Source: Firmicutes bacterium UBA1702 (GTDB lineage: Bacteria; Bacillota; Clostridia; Peptostreptococcales; Anaerovoracaceae). Taken from it: a stretch of DNA of 64,000 nt. The position numbers and the translations under genes are program-made. The stretch covers positions 134,200 through 198,199 of the forward strand of contig DCJK01000013.1 of assembly GCA_002320005.1 (NCBI GenBank), read 5' to 3'. Below are positions 14,685-23,944 of the stretch, in pieces. The notes beneath the pieces are model-generated. The model saw only the letters and a program-made list of their open reading frames with translations. It did not search any database and was not told the DNA's origin. Each line of letters opens with the position of its first letter. Positions within the stretch are counted from its first letter, which is position 1.

Positions 14685-15008
14685 GTGTCAACCACCAGAG
14701 AATATATTGATTTCATCCTGGAACAGCTGTCCGGCCTGCGAGACATCTCATCAAGGCAGATGATGGGAGAATATATCATCTATTATAAAGGAAAAATCGC
14801 TGCCTATGTGTGCGATAACCGGCTCCTTGTCAAGCCGGTGGAGGCAGCCTTGGAATACATACCGGATGGTATAATGGAGCCGCCGTATCCGGGAGCAAAG
14901 GATATGCTTCTTGTGGAAAATACAGAAGACATAGAGTATCTTGAATGCCTTTTTGAGGCCATATACTGCCAGCTGCCCCAGCCAGGGAAAAAGAAAGGAA
15001 AGAGATAA
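14685..15008 (+). CDS. TfoX/Sxy N-terminal domain protein
   Basis: A 107-residue protein matching the TfoX N-terminal domain: REYIDFILEQL, then ISSRQMMGEYIIYYKGKIAAYVCDNRLLVKP, with AYPGAKDM-like PYPGAKDMLLVE. In Proteobacteria this domain is part of the competence activator TfoX. In Firmicutes short copies occur in small stress or WYL-linked operons without a known competence role. GTG at 14685 is favoured by GAGGAG eight bases upstream and by the family start VSTTREY. The stop codon overlaps the next start (TAATG). Confidence 0.8.
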   Translation: MSTTREYIDFILEQLSGLRDISSRQMMGEYIIYYKGKIAAYVCDNRLLVKPVEAALEYIPDGIMEPPYPGAKDMLLVENTEDIEYLECLFEAIYCQLPQPGKKKGKR

Positions 15009-15640
15009 TGGCATTTGATTATAAAAAAGAGTATAAGGAATTTTATCTTCCGGCTGCAAAGCCTCAGATAGTTGACGTGCCTGAAATGAATTTTATAGCA
15101 GTGAGAGGAGAGGGTGATCCTAATGAGGAGGGAGGCATGTACAAGGAGGCCATAGGTCTTCTTTATGCCATCGCCTTTACCATAAAGATGAGCAAAAAGG
15201 GAAGTCACAATATCGAAGGATATTTTGACTATGTCGTGCCTCCTCTTGAAGGCTTCTGGTGGCAGGATGGAATCAGCGGAATCGATTATGCCGCAAAAGA
15301 GGATTTCAGGTGGATATCCGTCATACGTCTGCCCGACTTTGTGAAAAAGGAGGATTTTGACTGGGCAATAAGCCAGGCGGAGGAAAAGAAGAAACAGGAT
15401 TTTTCAAAGGTGGAATTTCTGACTGTAAAAGAAGGCCTCTGCGTGCAATGCATGCACATAGGGCCTTTCGATGATGAACCGGCAACCATTGCCATGATGG
15501 ATGAATTTATAGAGGGTGCCGGATATGAGAATGATTTTTCCTCAGGAAGACTGCATCACGAGATCTACCTTTCCGATGCGCGAAGAGTCGCTCCGGAAAG
15601 ATGGCGCACCGTCATAAGGCACCCTGTAAAACTCAGATAA
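15008..15640 (+). CDS. GyrI-like small-molecule-binding protein
   Basis: A 210-residue protein of the GyrI-like (SOUL/AraC effector-binding) fold. MNFIAVRGEGDPNE at about 27-40 is the usual opening, LEGFWWQ at 80-86 is typical of the clostridial branch, and LCVQCMHIGPFDDEPATI at 144-161 is the ligand-site signature. Relatives bind or hydrolyse lipophilic or cyclopropanoid compounds. As last gene of the WYL operon it suggests a response to a toxic small molecule. It is followed by a strong terminator. Confidence 0.85.
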   Translation: MAFDYKKEYKEFYLPAAKPQIVDVPEMNFIAVRGEGDPNEEGGMYKEAIGLLYAIAFTIKMSKKGSHNIEGYFDYVVPPLEGFWWQDGISGIDYAAKEDFRWISVIRLPDFVKKEDFDWAISQAEEKKKQDFSKVEFLTVKEGLCVQCMHIGPFDDEPATIAMMDEFIEGAGYENDFSSGRLHHEIYLSDARRVAPERWRTVIRHPVKLR

Positions 15641-15644
15641 AAAG

Positions 15645-15685
15645 CGGCCTTTTTGCCTGCAAGGCGAAAAGGCCGTTTTGTCTTT
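15645..15685. terminator. Terminator between the GyrI-like and nhaC genes
   Basis: CGGCCTTTTTGCC and GGCGAAAAGGCCG arms around TGCAA, then TTTTGTCTTTT on the plus strand. The minus strand has the TTTTTAT exit, so it may serve both convergent genes. Confidence 0.8.
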
Positions 15686-15730
15686 TATTTTAAGGTGAAT
15701 TACCGGATGTACGGGTGAACCGTACCCTTA

Positions 15731-17035
15731 TTACTTTTTATCTTTCTGCGGAACCAGGAATATGAATACCAGTGCGCTGACAGCCATAAAGAACGGATAA
15801 TACAGGAAAGGTATTATCTCATAGGCTGTGATGCTTGCAGCAGCAGCTGCCGACAGGAGTTGAGCGCCGTATGGGATGATGCCCTGTACCACGGATGCGA
15901 AGATATCAAGAAGAGATGCAGTTCTGCGAGGGTCGATGTCATATTCGCTGCTGATTTCTTTTGCAATCTGACCTGTCATGACGATGGCAATGGTATTGTT
16001 GGCCGTTGCCAGGTCAACACCTGCTACGAGGCCGGCAATGCCTATCTGAGCGCCCTTCTTGCTCTTTGTGTTTTTATGTATGAAGTGGAGAATAAAGTCT
16101 ATGCCTCCGTATTCCTTTACCAGTGCGCCGATGGCAGCCACAGTAATGGAAATGACAGTAATATCGTACATGGACGTTACTCCGCTGCCGATTGCAGTGA
16201 AGATTCCGCCCCATGCCATGGTGCCGGTTACCAGACCGGCCGCTACTGCGGCCACGGTTCCCACGATAAGAACAACGAAAACGTTGAAGCCTATAATAGC
16301 GCCTACCAGCACGATCAGGTACGGAATGACCTGGAGGATGTTGTATTCTCCGAGTTCCACCTGAGTGGAGCCGTGCATGGTGGTAATAAAGAATATAACT
16401 GCGGCGGCAATTGCAGCCGGCAGCACTATCTTAAAGTTCATTTTAAATTTATCACTCATCTGACAGCCCTGAGTTCTAACTGCGGCGATGGTGGTATCGG
16501 AAATCATGGAAAGGTTGTCGCCGAACATGGCTCCGGAGACTACGGCTCCCAGACACAGAGGCAGGGAAAATCCGGTGGCCTGGCTTATACCAACTGCAAT
16601 GGGTGAGAGAGCCACAATGGTGCCTACAGATGTTCCCATGGAAATGGAAATAAAACATCCGATAAGAAATACGCCTACAACGGCAAATTTCGGCGGTATA
16701 AGAGAAAGCCCCAGGTAAACCGCACTTGTTGCGCCGCCGGCTGCTGTAACGGCTCCCGAAAAGCCGCCTGCCGCAAGGAAGATCAGGCACATGATTATTA
16801 CATTATCATCGCCGATGCCTTTGGCACACACCTTTATTTTTTCGTTGAAATTAAGAGAAGGATTCTGAAAGAATGCCACAGCCAGTGCAATAAGAAATGC
16901 TACGATGGTGGGCATTGCATAAAAGTCCCGGGTTATTATACCGCTTCCTATGAACATAACCAGAAATATGCCTATAGGCAGCAGGGCAACGGCACGACCC
17001 CTGTTTTCTGTCTCGACTGAAGTGTTTTTTTCCAT
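15731..17035 (-). CDS. NhaC-family Na+/H+ antiporter
   Basis: A 434-residue integral membrane protein with about 11-12 hydrophobic helices. It has the family's GTSVGTIVALSPIAVG and SGAMFGDNLSMISDTT segments; the latter carries acidic residues in a membrane helix that are typical of ion coupling in NhaC and related carriers. GVDLATANNTIAIVM and GIIPYGAQLL are also conserved in this family. It likely exports Na+, or exchanges organic acids or amino acids. No partner gene points to a substrate. A single gene, convergent with the WYL operon. Confidence 0.85.
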   Translation of the reverse strand: MEKNTSVETENRGRAVALLPIGIFLVMFIGSGIITRDFYAMPTIVAFLIALAVAFFQNPSLNFNEKIKVCAKGIGDDNVIIMCLIFLAAGGFSGAVTAAGGATSAVYLGLSLIPPKFAVVGVFLIGCFISISMGTSVGTIVALSPIAVGISQATGFSLPLCLGAVVSGAMFGDNLSMISDTTIAAVRTQGCQMSDKFKMNFKIVLPAAIAAAVIFFITTMHGSTQVELGEYNILQVIPYLIVLVGAIIGFNVFVVLIVGTVAAVAAGLVTGTMAWGGIFTAIGSGVTSMYDITVISITVAAIGALVKEYGGIDFILHFIHKNTKSKKGAQIGIAGLVAGVDLATANNTIAIVMTGQIAKEISSEYDIDPRRTASLLDIFASVVQGIIPYGAQLLSAAAAASITAYEIIPFLYYPFFMAVSALVFIFLVPQKDKK

Positions 17036-17129
17036 GTCATAAACTCCTTACATTTTATAATCAGTGACGCAGAACATTGTATCATGAGAGAACAGCTAAA
17101 ATCAACAGTTCTTTGAAATATCCACCGGG

Positions 17130-17158
17130 TTGTTAAAAAAGGAAAGGTGTGTTAAAAT
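17130..17158 (+). promoter_or_regulatory. Promoter of the rmuC operon
   Basis: TTGTTA, 17 bases, TAAAAT, about 60 bases before the rmuC start. Confidence 0.6.
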
Positions 17159-17219
17159 ATAACATACTGATTTTCTCCCGGTAACATGTTCGGCGGGAGA
17201 GCAAGAAAAGAGGAACAAA

Positions 17220-18548
17220 ATGACGCAGACAACATTGATATACATTCTTCTGGCACTTACTGCACTTTGCGCCATATGCACCGCCGCTGCCCTTATTAGC
17301 ATAAGGAAGTCGGCAGACAAAGCTGCTGCAGAGGCTTCAGAACAGGCCCGTAGGATTGATGAACTTACCAGACAGATGGCAGATTTCAAGCAAAATGAAA
17401 CAGCAGCCATTCAGGTTATTCAGAATTCATTTAGAACATTCGGAGAGATGATATCTGCAAACCAGCGAGACAGCGCAGAAAATCTTGATAAGAGGCTGGC
17501 AGAACTGAATCGCAGGTTTTCCGCAATGGCGGTGGAAAACGAACAGAAACTGGAGAATATCAGAATCTCCATGGAAAAGAAAATATCCGCACTCACAGAG
17601 GATAACAATAAACAGCTGGAGCAGATGCGTCAGACCGTGGACGAAAAGCTGCAGAAGACACTGGAGGACAGGATAAGTCAGTCCTTCCAGCTGGTAAGTG
17701 ACAGGCTTGAGCAGGTATATAAGGGACTGGGAGAAATGCAGAACATAGCTGCAGGTGTAGGAGACCTCAAGAAGGTTCTTTCCAACGTTAAAACCAGAGG
17801 AATTCTGGGCGAGGTGCAGCTTGGAGCTATACTGGATCAGATTCTTTCTCCGGACCAGTATGTGGAAAATGTGGTCACCAAGAGCACCGGAAGCGAAAGA
17901 GTGGAATTTGCCGTAAAACTTCCCGGCGATGATGACGGAGAAGTGCTGCTTCCTATTGATGCCAAGTTCCCGGGAGATGCTTATTCAAAACTGATGGATG
18001 CTTATGACACCGGCGATGCAGCCAAGGTGGAAGAGGCTGCCAGAAATCTTGAAAAGGTTATAAAGTCCGAGGCAAAGGACATCAGAGACAAGTATATTGA
18101 ACCGCCTTATACCACGGATTTCGGAATAATGTTCCTGCCTTTCGAGGGCCTCTATGCAGAGGTGGTCAGAAGAGGACTTCTGGAGACGCTTCAGAGAGAC
18201 TATAAGGTGAACATTGCCGGACCAACCACTATGGCGGCACTGCTTAACAGCCTTCAGATGGGATTCAAAACACTGGCGATTCAGAAGCACTCCAGTGAGG
18301 TATGGAATATATTAGGGGCCGTAAAGACTGAATTTGACAAGTTTGGAGGCATACTTGCCAAAACCCAGAACCGGCTGAACCAGGCCAACGAGGAACTTGA
18401 CAAACTTATCGGAACAAGAACAAGAAGTATAATGCGTAAACTCAAAGATGTGACGGCTCTGCCTGAAAAGGATGCCGGCGAGCTTCTGGATATTGCTGAC
18501 ATCAATTCTGCAGGTTTTGGCGGTTCCTACGATGAGGATGAGGAGTAA
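17220..18548 (+). CDS. rmuC: DNA recombination protein RmuC
   Basis: A 442-residue protein with an N-terminal membrane helix (residues 5-25), a long coiled coil (about 30-170) and the RmuC nuclease-like domain. The conserved GILGEVQLGAILDQILSPDQYVEN is at about 197-220. PIDAKFPGDAYSKL and TTDFGIMFLPFEGLYAEV mark the active core of a restriction-endonuclease-like fold. RmuC limits inversions at short inverted repeats. It leads an operon with a metallophosphoesterase, deoB and pdp, with 2-bp gaps or overlaps. Confidence 0.92.
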   Translation: MTQTTLIYILLALTALCAICTAAALISIRKSADKAAAEASEQARRIDELTRQMADFKQNETAAIQVIQNSFRTFGEMISANQRDSAENLDKRLAELNRRFSAMAVENEQKLENIRISMEKKISALTEDNNKQLEQMRQTVDEKLQKTLEDRISQSFQLVSDRLEQVYKGLGEMQNIAAGVGDLKKVLSNVKTRGILGEVQLGAILDQILSPDQYVENVVTKSTGSERVEFAVKLPGDDDGEVLLPIDAKFPGDAYSKLMDAYDTGDAAKVEEAARNLEKVIKSEAKDIRDKYIEPPYTTDFGIMFLPFEGLYAEVVRRGLLETLQRDYKVNIAGPTTMAALLNSLQMGFKTLAIQKHSSEVWNILGAVKTEFDKFGGILAKTQNRLNQANEELDKLIGTRTRSIMRKLKDVTALPEKDAGELLDIADINSAGFGGSYDEDEE

Positions 18549-18550
18549 AA

Positions 18551-19267
18551 ATGAAAATATTTGCGATAGGCGATTTACACTTGTCCTTCGATGAAAAAGT
18601 CCAAAAACCTATGGATGTTTTTGGCGGAGAATGGGTGGATCATGCCCACCGCCTTAAAAAAAACTGGCTGGAGAAAGTATCCGCTGATGACGCGGTAATT
18701 ATATGCGGCGATATTTCATGGGGACTGCGGCTTGAAGAGGCAGAGGCGGACTTTAACTGGCTGAGGCAGCTGCCGGGCAGAAAATTTATATTCAAGGGAA
18801 ACCACGATTTGTGGTGGCAGTCTGCCGGGAAACTTAACAGGCTTTACGGCGATGAGAATATGATTTTTGTCCAGAATACCGCAGGCATCATTGATACCGG
18901 TGAGGAACGCGTAGCTCTGTGTGGAAGCAGAGGGTGGATATGCCCGGGAGATCCGGATTTCACAGAAGAAGATGAGAAAATATATTCGAGAGAACTCCAG
19001 CGTCTTGCCATGTCACTGGAGGACGGAAAAAGGATGAATCCCGACAGGATATTAGGGGTGCTGCATTATCCGCCTACCAACGATAAAATGCAGAGATCGG
19101 GATTCACAGAACTCATGAGCAGCTACGGAGTCAGCAGCTGCGTATATGGGCATCTGCACGGCAGAGAAGCCTTTAAGCATGGTATAAAGGGAGTTTTTAA
19201 CGGAGTAAGATACGAACTGGTTTCACTGGATTATCTTGAAGCCTGTCCAAAGGAGGTAAGATTATGA
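18551..19267 (+). CDS. Calcineurin-like metallophosphoesterase
   Basis: A 238-residue phosphoesterase with all the metal motifs: GDLH (7-10), GDISW (53-57), GNHD (83-86), His172 in LHYPP, and GHLH (200-203). It belongs to the short cytosolic branch seen in Firmicutes (YkuE/YmdB-like in general, not a specific match). The physiological substrate is unknown. It starts two bases after rmuC and overlaps deoB by four bases, so the three are coupled. Confidence 0.88.
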   Translation: MKIFAIGDLHLSFDEKVQKPMDVFGGEWVDHAHRLKKNWLEKVSADDAVIICGDISWGLRLEEAEADFNWLRQLPGRKFIFKGNHDLWWQSAGKLNRLYGDENMIFVQNTAGIIDTGEERVALCGSRGWICPGDPDFTEEDEKIYSRELQRLAMSLEDGKRMNPDRILGVLHYPPTNDKMQRSGFTELMSSYGVSSCVYGHLHGREAFKHGIKGVFNGVRYELVSLDYLEACPKEVRL

Positions 19268-20433
19268 GCAAAGTTATTTTAATCGTTACAGACAGCATGG
19301 GAATAGGTGCCCTGCCTGATGCGGCAAATTATGGTGATGCAGGAGCAGACACTTTCGGACACATCCTTGAGAATAAAAAAGATATGAAGACACCTAATCT
19401 CATTAAGATGGGAATTGCCAATATTGACGGCGTTTCGTGGAAGGGCGCTGCTGTAAAAGACCCTGTGGGAGCCTTCGGAAAGATGGCTGAAATTTCAAAA
19501 GGCAAGGATACAATTACAGGACACTGGGAAATTGCCGGGATTTATACGGATACACCTTTTAAGACCTATCCTGACGGATTTCCTGAAAGCTTTATAAAAG
19601 CTTTTGAAAATGCCATAGGAACAGAAGTCCTGGGAAACTATCCGGCATCGGGAACGGAGATCATAGAGCAGCTTGGTCCTGAGCATGAAGCCACCGGAAA
19701 GCCTATAGTATATACTTCTGCAGACAGCGTATTCCAGATCGCTGCAAACACCGATGTGATTCCTCTTGAAAAACTCTATGAGATATGTGAAGAGGCACGC
19801 AGACTTCTGGTGGGAGATGTGGCCTGCGGCCGTGTTATCGCAAGACCTTATGTTATTGAAAACGGCAAGCGCACAAGGACTTCAGATCGCAGAGACTATG
19901 CAGTTTCACCTCCTGAAGACACGGTGCTGGACAAAGTAAAGGCTGCCGGAAAGACGGTATATGCTGTCGGCAAAATCAGCGATATTTTCAATGGAAAGGG
20001 AGTAACCCAGGCAGTTCATACAGATAGCAATATGGACGGAGTCGATAAAACGATTCAGGCATTGGGAATGGATTTCGACGGGTTTGTATTCACCAACCTT
20101 GTTGATTTTGATTCAAAATACGGCCATCGCCGCGATCCGCAGGGCTACGGACAGTGTATAGAGGAGTTTGATGCCAGACTGCCGGAAATCATGGGGGCCA
20201 TGGGCGAAGATGATGTTCTGATGATCTGCGCCGACCACGGCAACGATCCTGTACACAGCGGATTTGACCATACCAGGGAATATGTGCCTCTTCTGGTATA
20301 TGGAAAGAAAGTAAAAGCAGGAGCAAATCTGGGAATCAGAAAAACCTTTGCCGATGTGGGAGCTACGGTTGCTGACATTCTGGGAGCAGAGGCTCCTTCC
20401 ATTGGAGAAAGCTTCAAAGAGGTGATTTTGTAA
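19264..20433 (+). CDS. deoB: Phosphopentomutase
   Basis: Converts (deoxy)ribose 1-phosphate to the 5-phosphate, linking nucleoside phosphorolysis to central metabolism. The 389-residue length is standard. Asp10 in IVTDSMGIGALPDA, DTITGHWE around residue 80, GHRRDPQGYG and CADHGNDPVHSGFDHTREY are the alkaline-phosphatase-fold metal and catalytic motifs. It overlaps the previous gene by four bases, and its stop shares a base with the pdp start, the usual deo-type arrangement. Confidence 0.97.
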   Translation: MSKVILIVTDSMGIGALPDAANYGDAGADTFGHILENKKDMKTPNLIKMGIANIDGVSWKGAAVKDPVGAFGKMAEISKGKDTITGHWEIAGIYTDTPFKTYPDGFPESFIKAFENAIGTEVLGNYPASGTEIIEQLGPEHEATGKPIVYTSADSVFQIAANTDVIPLEKLYEICEEARRLLVGDVACGRVIARPYVIENGKRTRTSDRRDYAVSPPEDTVLDKVKAAGKTVYAVGKISDIFNGKGVTQAVHTDSNMDGVDKTIQALGMDFDGFVFTNLVDFDSKYGHRRDPQGYGQCIEEFDARLPEIMGAMGEDDVLMICADHGNDPVHSGFDHTREYVPLLVYGKKVKAGANLGIRKTFADVGATVADILGAEAPSIGESFKEVIL

Positions 20434-21740
20434 TGAACATGATAGATATCATTCAGAAAAAGAAGGAAGGAAAGAGCCTTTCCCGTGAAGAAATAAAATG
20501 GTTCATAGATGGATATGTGGCAGGGGATATTCCTGACTATCAGGCTTCTGCGCTGCTGATGGCAATCTATTTCCGGGGACTCAACAAGGAAGAAACCTTT
20601 CAGCTTACTGAGGCAATGAGATATTCCGGCGACACCATAGATTTGTCACCGATATCGGGAATAAAGGTTGACAAGCATTCTACGGGAGGCGTAGGAGACA
20701 AAACTACGCTTGTGGTAGCACCACTGGCATCAGCCTGCGGTGTTCCTATTGCAAAAATGAGCGGAAGAGGTCTTGGCTTTACCGGAGGTACTGTGGATAA
20801 AATGGAATCCATACCGGGATTCAGAACAGCTCTTGCGCCTCAGGAGTTTCTTGATCAGGTGAACCATGTGGGCATGGCAGTAATAGGACAGACAGCCCAT
20901 ATTACGCCTGCAGACAAGAAGCTTTATGCCCTCAGGGATGTAACGGCCACAGTGGACAATTTCGGTCTCATAGCTTCCAGCATAATGAGCAAAAAGCTAG
21001 CAGCAGGAAGCGACGCCATAGTTCTTGATGTAAAGTGTGGCGACGGAGCCTTTATGGAAAACAAAGAGGATGCCGTAAAGCTGGCGGAGCTTATGGTTGA
21101 AATCGGAAACAATGCAGGTCGAAAAACCGTGGCTGCCATAACGGAAATGGGACAGCCTCTTGGAAAAGCAGTAGGCAACAGTCTTGAAGTTATTGAAGCC
21201 ATAGAGACTCTTAAGGGAAAGGGACCTGATGACATAACACAGCTGGCACTGAGACTCAGTGGAATAATGGTATATCTGGGAGGCAAAGCCTCAAGCCCTG
21301 AGGCAGGCCTGAAAATGACAGAAGCAGCTCTTGCAGATGGCAGAGGACTGGCAAAGCTCAGAGCATTTATCGAAGCTCAGGGAGGCAACCCGCAGGTGGT
21401 TGATGACTACAACCTCTTCCCGGAGCATTCTGTAGAAGACAGACTCATTGCCCAATCAGACGGATATGTAAGCAAAATTGAAGCGAGACGGATAGGCCTC
21501 TCTTCTCAGCATACAGGTGCAGGGCGTGCTACCAAGGAAGCATCCATAGATTTGTCTGCAGGAATTTATGTCTGCAAGAAAGTCGGCGACAAGGTCGAAA
21601 AGGGAGAAACCTTAGCCATTTTCTACGGAAACGACAAGGCCAAAGTTGATGCCGCTATGGCAGAAGCGCAGAAGGCTTTTGAAATAGGGGCAGAACCTGT
21701 GGAACCTCCTGAGCTGATAAAAGAAATAATAGGACTGTAA
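20433..21740 (+). CDS. pdp: Pyrimidine-nucleoside phosphorylase
   Basis: Splits uridine, deoxyuridine or thymidine with phosphate, giving the sugar 1-phosphate used by DeoB. The 435-residue protein has the signature SGRGLGFTGGTVDKMESIPGF, the phosphate loop KHSTGGVGDKT and SSQHTGAGRATKEASID of family 3 phosphorylases. Length and motifs fit the dimeric Firmicute Pdp rather than the TYMP-type extended form. It is the last gene of the operon and is followed by a strong terminator. Confidence 0.95.
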   Translation: MNMIDIIQKKKEGKSLSREEIKWFIDGYVAGDIPDYQASALLMAIYFRGLNKEETFQLTEAMRYSGDTIDLSPISGIKVDKHSTGGVGDKTTLVVAPLASACGVPIAKMSGRGLGFTGGTVDKMESIPGFRTALAPQEFLDQVNHVGMAVIGQTAHITPADKKLYALRDVTATVDNFGLIASSIMSKKLAAGSDAIVLDVKCGDGAFMENKEDAVKLAELMVEIGNNAGRKTVAAITEMGQPLGKAVGNSLEVIEAIETLKGKGPDDITQLALRLSGIMVYLGGKASSPEAGLKMTEAALADGRGLAKLRAFIEAQGGNPQVVDDYNLFPEHSVEDRLIAQSDGYVSKIEARRIGLSSQHTGAGRATKEASIDLSAGIYVCKKVGDKVEKGETLAIFYGNDKAKVDAAMAEAQKAFEIGAEPVEPPELIKEIIGL

Positions 21741-21759
21741 TAGTGAAATGAAAATGAAA

Positions 21760-21811
21760 TGCCCGTGGAATAAGGACATAAGGTCTGTATTTCCACGGGC
21801 ACTCTTTTTTT
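21760..21811 (+). terminator. Terminator of the rmuC-deoB-pdp operon
   Basis: TGCCCGTGGAA pairs perfectly with TTCCACGGGCA, followed by CTCTTTTTTTT. Confidence 0.9.
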
Positions 21812-21844
21812 ATAATAAATACATCTTTATCTTTGCTTAATATA

Positions 21845-22423
21845 TCAGTACAATTCCCTGATGATAGAGGCGCAGCGTTCTATCCCCAGCACGCCGCTGT
21901 CCAGAGTTATGTGATAATTCTGAGCATGACTCCATTTCATGTTGGTATAGAAGCGGTGGTAGGCTGCGCGGCGCTTGTCTTTGTCCTTAAGACGCTGCTC
22001 GGGGGAATCCTCTCTTTCGCCGTAAACATCTACTATGCGCTTGGCGCGGAATTCCATGTCAGCATGAATGAAAACCTTCAGACAGTCAGCCTTGTCTCTG
22101 AGAATGTAGTCGGCACATCTTCCGACGATGACACATGATCCCTTTTCAGCAAGCTCCGTTATTATTTTCTGCTGTACTTCCCACAGCAGATCCTCATTGG
22201 TGGGACCGAAACTTCTGCTGGATAAAGCCGAAGACAGAAATCCGCCCGGAGCGTATTCTCCTGCATCTTTTATGTAATTTTCATCGAAACCGCTTTCCAG
22301 AGCGATCTGGTGGATCAGCTGGCTGTCGTAGCATGGAATGTCGAGTTTTTCAGCTACCAGCTTGCCTATAGTGCGGCCGCCGCTTCCGAATTCACGGCTT
22401 ATGGTTATGATTCTGTTTTTCAT
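21845..22423 (-). CDS. Cytidylate-kinase-like P-loop protein
   Basis: A 192-residue nucleotide-kinase-fold protein of the clostridial cytidylate kinase-like family. It opens ITISREFGSGGRTIGKLVAEKL with a modified P-loop and has CVIVGRCADYIL at about 94-105 and the lid EQRLKDKDKRRAAYHRFYTN. A true Cmk is encoded at 39604-40266, so this is a paralogue with an unknown substrate. Its start overlaps the MATE gene stop by four bases, so it is translated from the MATE mRNA. Confidence 0.85.
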   Translation of the reverse strand: MKNRIITISREFGSGGRTIGKLVAEKLDIPCYDSQLIHQIALESGFDENYIKDAGEYAPGGFLSSALSSRSFGPTNEDLLWEVQQKIITELAEKGSCVIVGRCADYILRDKADCLKVFIHADMEFRAKRIVDVYGEREDSPEQRLKDKDKRRAAYHRFYTNMKWSHAQNYHITLDSGVLGIERCASIIRELY

Positions 22424-23829
22424 AATGTAGGGTCTCCTTTCCTGTTAAGATCTCTGTAAGTTCCGCAGATCAGGAATATTGCGATGACAAAGGTGAGGGC
22501 ATCGGAAACAGGCATGGAGTAGAGAACTCCGTCCAGACCGAAAAACCTCGGAAGAAGAAGAGCGAAGCCCACGCCGAAGACAACTTCACGCATCATTGAC
22601 AGTATTGTGGATTCTGCGGCTTTTCCCATGGCCTGAAGGAATATGAAGCAGGCTTTGTTAACGCATGCAAATATAATCATGCAGAGATAAACACGGAAAG
22701 CTTTAACGGCAAATTCCGCGTAATATATGCTTTCGTTGGCTGCGCCGAATATTGCGATAAGCTGTCCCGGGAAAAACTCCACCAGTATAAAGGCGATGGC
22801 GCCTACCGCTGCTTCGGCAACAAGAAGCTTTGTGAAAAGATCTCTGACTCTGCTGTTGTGTCTGGCGCCCATGTTAAAGCCCACTACAGGGATGCAGCCT
22901 GCTGCCATACCCACTACAATGGAAATCACAATCTGGAAAAACTTCATGACTATACCTACCACAGCCATAGGAATCTGTGCCAGCTGTTCCTGACAGAAGA
23001 CGGGATCCAGAGCACCATAGTGGCGTATCATGTTGTTTACCGCTGCCATGGAGGCTACAAGACTTATCTGAGACAGAAAACTGGTGAGTCCCAGAAGAAG
23101 TGTTCTGCCGCATATGGAAATACTTATAGAAAGGTCTCTGCCGGAAGGTTTTATGATTTTCATGTTGAGCAGATACCACAGAGAAAGAAGCGCCGTAACC
23201 AGCTGACCGATGATGGTGGCCACTGCAGCACCCATCATTCCCCATTTGAATATGAAAATGAAGATGGGGTCAAGAACGATGTTCACTGCGGCTCCTGCGA
23301 GAGTTGAAGCCATGGCAAATTTCGGACTTCCATCGGCACGGATTATGGGATTCATAGCCTGACCGAACATGTAAAAGGGAATACCCAGGGTAATGTAGAA
23401 AAAGTATTCTTTGGCATGAGCAAAAGTCTCCGAGTTGACTCTGCCGCCGAAAATGGTGATTAAGCCGTCGGAAAAAATGAAGTATACCGCCGTAAGAACA
23501 AGGCTGGCGGCAATCATCATCAATATGGAATTTCCCACGCTGTGCTTTGCGGTTTCGGACTCCTTTTTCCCGAGACATATGCTTACGAAAGCACAGCAGC
23601 CGTCGCCTATCATTACGGCTATGGCAAGAGCCACTACCGTAAGGGGAAATACCACCGTATTGGCGGCATTGCCGTAAGAACCCAGATAAGAAGCATTGGC
23701 TATAAATATCTGGTCCACTATGTTGTATAAAGCTCCCACAAGGAGGGAGATAATGCAAGGAACGGAGTATTTACGCATGAGAGTGCCTATCTGCGCCGTT
23801 CCCAGAAGCTGATTTTGATTCTGTTCCAT
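22420..23829 (-). CDS. MATE-family multidrug exporter (MepA-like)
   Basis: A 469-residue membrane protein with 12 predicted helices in two MatE repeats. The repeats open with MRKYSVPCIISLLVGALYNIVDQIF and, in the second half, with SQISLVASMAAVNNMI. MepA-like carriers use Na+ or H+ to expel cationic drugs. Its leader carries a promoter, a short ORF and a strong intrinsic terminator before the start codon, which suggests induction by attenuation. GGTAAGGTG precedes the ATG. A cytidylate-kinase-like gene follows in the same operon. Confidence 0.88.
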   Translation of the reverse strand: MEQNQNQLLGTAQIGTLMRKYSVPCIISLLVGALYNIVDQIFIANASYLGSYGNAANTVVFPLTVVALAIAVMIGDGCCAFVSICLGKKESETAKHSVGNSILMMIAASLVLTAVYFIFSDGLITIFGGRVNSETFAHAKEYFFYITLGIPFYMFGQAMNPIIRADGSPKFAMASTLAGAAVNIVLDPIFIFIFKWGMMGAAVATIIGQLVTALLSLWYLLNMKIIKPSGRDLSISISICGRTLLLGLTSFLSQISLVASMAAVNNMIRHYGALDPVFCQEQLAQIPMAVVGIVMKFFQIVISIVVGMAAGCIPVVGFNMGARHNSRVRDLFTKLLVAEAAVGAIAFILVEFFPGQLIAIFGAANESIYYAEFAVKAFRVYLCMIIFACVNKACFIFLQAMGKAAESTILSMMREVVFGVGFALLLPRFFGLDGVLYSMPVSDALTFVIAIFLICGTYRDLNRKGDPTL

Positions 23830-23883
23830 TGTTTCACCTTACCTTTCTTTGAAATCCCGGTATGCCGGAGGGCATTCCCGGGT

Positions 23884-23922
23884 AATAAAAAAAGTGCGTA
23901 AGTCCTATCCGGACTTACGCAC
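23884..23922 (-). promoter_or_regulatory. Intrinsic terminator in the MATE leader (attenuator candidate)
   Basis: GTGCGTAAGTCC and GGACTTACGCAC form a perfect 12-bp stem with a 5-base loop, followed by TTTTTTTATT on the minus strand. It lies between the promoter and the MATE start. Upstream GCAC (23929-23926) could pair with GTGC of the 5' arm and compete with it. Confidence 0.7.
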
Positions 23923-23925
23923 CAT
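23905..23925 (-). other. Possible six-codon leader ORF in the MATE leader
   Basis: ATG GTG CGT AAG TCC GGA TAG (MVRKSG) covers the 5' arm of the terminator and ends in its loop. No good ribosome-binding site precedes it, so translation is uncertain. Confidence 0.3.
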
Positions 23926-23944
23926 CGTGCTACGCGATATAAAT

